A DNA stretch of 64,000 bases, from assembly GCA_002286715.1 (NCBI GenBank), contig NSJX01000008.1, forward strand, positions 521,630 to 585,629, in the 5' to 3' direction. The notes beneath the pieces are model-generated. The model did no database searches. It had not been told where the DNA came from and saw only the letters and a list, made by a program, of their open reading frames with translations. The stretch comes from Dentipellis sp. KUC8613. Taxonomy: Eukaryota > Basidiomycota > Agaricomycetes > Russulales > Hericiaceae. This document shows, one piece after another, positions 60,062-64,000 of the stretch (position 1 is the stretch's first letter; every line of letters starts with the position of its first letter). A program made the translations under genes and the position numbers.

Positions 60062-61927
60062 TGCAGGCATACGCCTGCACGCCGCGCCTCCGCCATCCCG
60101 TTCCCACCCACCTACACCTCCGCTCGCATGCATTCCGCTCGTTCTCACCACTGTACTCCACGCATTTCCATCCATCCATCCCATCTTTGGCACGGACAGC
60201 CGACAGACACACCTTTTTATAGTATCATCCTCTCCTCTCTTCTCCCGCGCGTCGCACAGCTCGGGCGCGGGTTCGGTCGCGGGGCGGCTGCGGGGAGCCT
60301 CATTCATTCACGGGCAGACAGCATGTGCGGATAGACGCACGGGCGGTATGGCGCGCCGGCTGCGGTCGCGGTGCGGGGGCACGGTGCGGGCGGGGCGCGA
60401 AGTGCGAGTGGAGTTTACGGATCATGAAGTACGAATCGCGCGCTGGACGCTTCTCCCATCCCTTGTCTTCCCCTCCCCCCGCTTTGGCTTTTTTTGGTGT
60501 CGTCGTTTGTTCATAGTACGCTAGCCGAGGCCTGAGGCGCTTATCCTCCGTTCTGTTTTCACCCGCCTCACGGCTGGCATGTCCTTTTATTTATGCATCT
60601 ACCCTCTATCCTCCCCCCGTCTTCCTTCGCCCCCCGCGCTTTTTTACCTTTGTGACTCCGCCCTCCTACGTTTACACCCACCTTCCCACCCATCCACCCC
60701 TCCTGCCTATGTCCCCCGTCATCGCAACCCGCCGCCGCCCCACTGCCGCCTTGATACCCTTCACCCCCTCCCCCGCCTCTGTCTGCCCCCCATCCCCCCA
60801 CGCCCCGCCCCCGCCCCGACTGCGCCGTGCCGACGAAGAGAGAGAATTGAAGAAGTAGTGAAGCGAACGAATGAAGTAAAGTTTGGTAGAAGTGAATATA
60901 TTTAACGGTACATAACCATGGTTCTGGATTTGGTGATGGATGGTCATGACATGACGGTTTTGGTGTGGATGCGTGGGTTGAGTGTTTTGCGGTTGGTGGG
61001 ATGGACGTTTGCGGCTGGTTTGTGTCAGTGTGCGCTGTGGGTGTAAGGCGCCTGGCTGAAAGAGTCAGGACCGCCTGCAAGGACCTAGAGTTGAGGCACA
61101 TGGTATGGATGTATCAACATGGGGCGTTCTGGTCAGTGGGCTGTAGTGCAACTTTGCCACCTGCAGGTCACAAACATTGACCCAATATTCGGACGGTGAG
61201 CGACGCGTCGAGGTGTCGATTCAACCGGGAGGCTGGTGAAGTAAAATAAACCACGGTTACGACTCTGCTCGGAATTAAACTCGAAGCAGTATTACTGTAG
61301 GCGACCGGGGAGCTTGACCGATGCCGATGGCGGTATGACCACAGTAAAAAAGAGCCCAACATGGATAACGACGACGGGCAAACCGAGCCAATTGTCTGAC
61401 ATTGTAGTCCTCGACTGTCGAAGGGCATTTCAGAGAATTTTTCTCTAGCGGAATGCAGCAGATCACTTCATGAGTCAATGCATGTCATTGTAGGAGAAGA
61501 AAACATGCAAAAGGTTCTATGGACATGATGTACGGCCCTATCAAAACGTCAGCCCGATAGAAGAAAAAAGACAGGTAGACGATCTGCAAGGGCGGTCGGA
61601 TTCTAGGAATACGTTCTTCTAGCCGTGTAGTTTAACGCGAAAGCAGTGGGAGACCTGCGAGGGCGTAGATAATCGCGGCAGCAAGTGATTCGCACACAAG
61701 CACGAGAAAAAAAAGAAAAGGAGACTAAGAACGAAGTATTACATTAGATGAAGAGGAGGATGGGAAGAGGAAGAGAAACGGAGCTCAGGAACGGGAGGAT
61801 ATAGGCGCGTTATTTGGCCGTGTTTGCTAGCGACTTCGCCGTCATGCGCCTTCGGCGGCTTTGAAGTGTCCATTGGTCGCAGCCAGTCCCCAGCAGCCAG
61901 CACTCTCTGGCCTGACCGTCACTCCCC
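60062..61927. other. 1.87-kb spacer with a C-rich tract
   Basis: Downstream of the PP2A gene the plus strand is strongly pyrimidine-rich from about 60560 to 60830, with runs of C and CCCT/TCCC. A frame reading on from the PP2A exon is a read-through artefact. From about 60850 to 61900 no gene is seen; the end is the Clr2 promoter. Confidence 0.5.
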
Positions 61928-64000
61928 ATGTCCTCCAGAAACATTGCGGGGGGCCACGCCCTCCCCTCGAACCCGCAATGGCTCGAGTTCGAGCGCTCCG
62001 ACGGCGACGAGTCGCTCTGGCCGACTAATACCGAATGCGTCGTGGACCATGAGGGTCAGGTCAATTATATGCGCCCGGTTGACGACGATGAGAGCTCCTC
62101 CGTACACTGGAGGACACAGATTGCGAAGAAGGTGGCGGAGAAGCTGGGCATGGCTCGTATGTACTATGCTTCCTCAATCTAGCATCCACCCACTGATAGC
62201 ATTCCTCGGGTCGCATTCGTATTTCTTGTGATTACTGCACAGCGAACTCAAGTTATGTCCTGAAAAGCTGGCCGCAAGGCTACCACATGTACGATCACAA
62301 CAAGGGCAAGAAGAGTGCGCCCCGGCACGATCTGTATCTCATCGGTGAGCCGAAAGTTGCGCCGTCCAAAACACCGCTGGCCCATTGACGCCCACGCCCT
62401 GTCCCCAGGCTCTGTGAATGCGAAGCGCTTTCGCTCCATCCCCGAGTTCGTGCCGCATGCGATATGGCTCATGCAGGATCCCACCCTCGACCGCTCGAAT
62501 TGCGAGTGCAAATACTGTGCGAAAAAGCCCCAGAGGCTCATCAGCGAGGGGCTCGGCTTCAAGCCGCACACTTCCACCTCAGGTTCCACACCCCTTCCCT
62601 CCCGCCGTCCACCTCGCGAGGGCCGTGGCCGGGTGCCCCGCGAGCAGCGCGAGCCAAGACCATATGCGACCGTGCGTCGCGCGCCGAAAGCTGCGAAGCA
62701 GCTGGTCGGACCGCAACAGATCATGGTGCACGAGCGGTGCGACGACCTCCAAGCTGTCTATTCCGAATTGGATACATCCCTGCGGAGATGGTTCAGGGAG
62801 GGCGAGGTTGTGTGGTGTGCCCTCGTGCCGCCGATAAAGGGGCCAGACGAAACCATCACATTCTGGCCAGGATTGGTGCAAGACACGCAGGTGAAGGCGG
62901 AAGCCATTCCACGAGATCCCCTGGCTTCGACGCACTCTGCGGACGGGGATTATGAGATGGAGGACGGCACGATGCCACATCAGGCAGGCGCGTCCACAAA
63001 CGCCGCAGAAGGTTCTTCTAGTCAGGCGCCTCCAGCAGAATCGGCGCCAGCTGCTACCCGAGGCGACAGCCCGGTTCCCTGGACAATCCGACAAAAAACA
63101 CTGTACAAAGTGAAGCTGCTCGGGATCAACCAGCAGTACATCGCCGCGGACGACCACGTCCTTCCATACCAAGGCTATACTCCCTCGCAGGCCCTCCTGA
63201 GAGCCATGCAGGCCAGCTTCGCCAGCAAGGGAATCCCCAGCCCAGAGGAGATGGCGTCTTTCAATCCCTGTCCCGACGACGTAGACGACTCCACACCGGC
63301 GGCGCATGTGCGGTTTGCCGATGCCGTCGCGCCCTATTCTGTCGCTATCCAGATTGCGGCTGGTGTCGTGGGCTATTGGACGCCTACAGATGAATGGGAG
63401 TTCAAGATGACGGTGCCTACTCCGGGCAATTCTTCCGCTGTAGGCACTCCCGCCGTCGCCCCGCCTACTCTACAAGCCGCAATCCTCGCAGCCCAGCAGG
63501 CTGCTGCGGACGGTCCTTCACACGGTGTCACGGGCGTGCGGGACATGACAGCCCTGGAGTTGCAAGCCTTAGGCGAAAAGCTTCTCGGAGCGGTCCCTAC
63601 TGTCCCGATATTCACGCAGACGCGGTACCAGGGCCTCTGGTGGGGCGCCGAGCGCATCTGGACGGACGAGCTCGTGCGGCTCAAGGTCGCGCGGCGGCAG
63701 ATCGCACCCGACGGCGCGCAGAACATCTACCCGGCCTCGGGCCCGTCGCGCGCGACGATCGAGGAGCTCGGGCAGGTCGAGGGCGGCGAGTCGGTCGCGT
63801 CGCTCGGCGCGCTCGACCGCGGCGTGTTCATGAAGCTCGAGGCGCTGTTTGTGGTGGACGTGCCGAATGTGGACGGCGCGGGCACGACGAAGGAGTGCCG
63901 CGCGAGCGGCATGCTGTACGAGCTTGCGGACGAGGGCTGGGAGGAGCCCGCTCATGAGCCTGTCGTCAATGGCAAGGGCAAGGAGCCTGCGGGTCCAGCG
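61928..64000 (+). CDS. Clr2-type transcriptional silencing protein, 3' end outside the window
   Basis: Clr2 is a subunit of the fission-yeast SHREC complex, which silences heterochromatin through histone deacetylation and nucleosome remodelling. The N-terminal Clr2 domain is clear: LWPTNTECVVDHEGQVNYMR, PVDDDESSSVHWRTQIAKKV, then, past an intron at about 62157-62242, SSYVLKSWPQGYHMYDH, PRHDLYLIGSVNAKRFRSIP and HAIWLMQDPTLDRSNCECKY with Cys residues (C-x-C-x2-C) that may bind zinc. Further on is the C-terminal-domain type sequence VVWCALVPPIKGPDETITFW, KTLYKVKLLGINQQYIA, TRYQGLWWGAERIWTDELVR and FMKLEALFVVDV. The frame is open to the window end. The start ATG follows a CCCC context. Silencing function in this fungus is inferred from the family. 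Confidence 0.88.

Noticed and set aside
59571..60524. Plus-strand frame running past the PP2A stop
   Set aside because: It retains the last intron and then reads through pyrimidine-rich 3' sequence; the conserved C-terminus lies in the spliced exon ending at 60061.

Overview
The window is nuclear DNA from a filamentous basidiomycete, most likely an agaricomycete and perhaps a polypore. Evidence: dense 45-70 nt introns in almost every gene, very small exons, compact gene spacing on both strands, and families typical of these fungi (a repeated P450 group, GH16 laminarinase, F-box proteins, a DNMT5/Rad8-type DNA methyltransferase-helicase). The species assignment is inference. Gene models were spliced by eye from GT-AG (twice GC-AG) borders, frame continuity and family conservation; terminal exons and starts are the least certain parts.

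Layout. 1-13.6 kb, all on the minus strand: a Cys/His protein cut by the left edge; a 352-aa protein with five consecutive Zn2Cys6 clusters; a secreted GH16 glucanase; a 774-aa zinc-finger protein; an Fbxo9/Hrt3-type F-box protein. 14.1-20.4 kb: two tandem P450 paralogues. 21.8-34.7 kb: an F-box protein, ubiquitin-eS31, RFC3, ZW10/Dsl1-like tether, a CTD-interacting-domain RGG protein and a PAP2 lipid phosphatase. 34.9-41.9 kb: a ~2,190-aa DNA methyltransferase + SNF2/RING protein. 42.2-50.3 kb: a small intron-split CRIPT gene, an SDR lacking its usual active-site segment, a third P450 of the same family, a conserved secreted protein of unknown function and a BTB protein. 50.3-53.3 kb: gene-poor, with a 680-bp Tc1/mariner-type MITE. 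53.3-64 kb: TRAPPC12, Cox9, PP2A B-subunit and the first part of Clr2.

Connections. Replication and chromatin genes recur: RFC3, the DNMT5-like enzyme with a PIP-like N-terminus, ZW10 and Clr2 (a silencing-complex subunit). The two divergent promoters serving RFC3 and the DNA methyltransferase carry clustered ACGCGT boxes, which suggests shared G1/S control. The least familiar item is the five-zinc-cluster protein, whose first and last clusters are cut by introns at identical positions. No rRNA, tRNA, CRISPR array or bacterial-type operon was seen.
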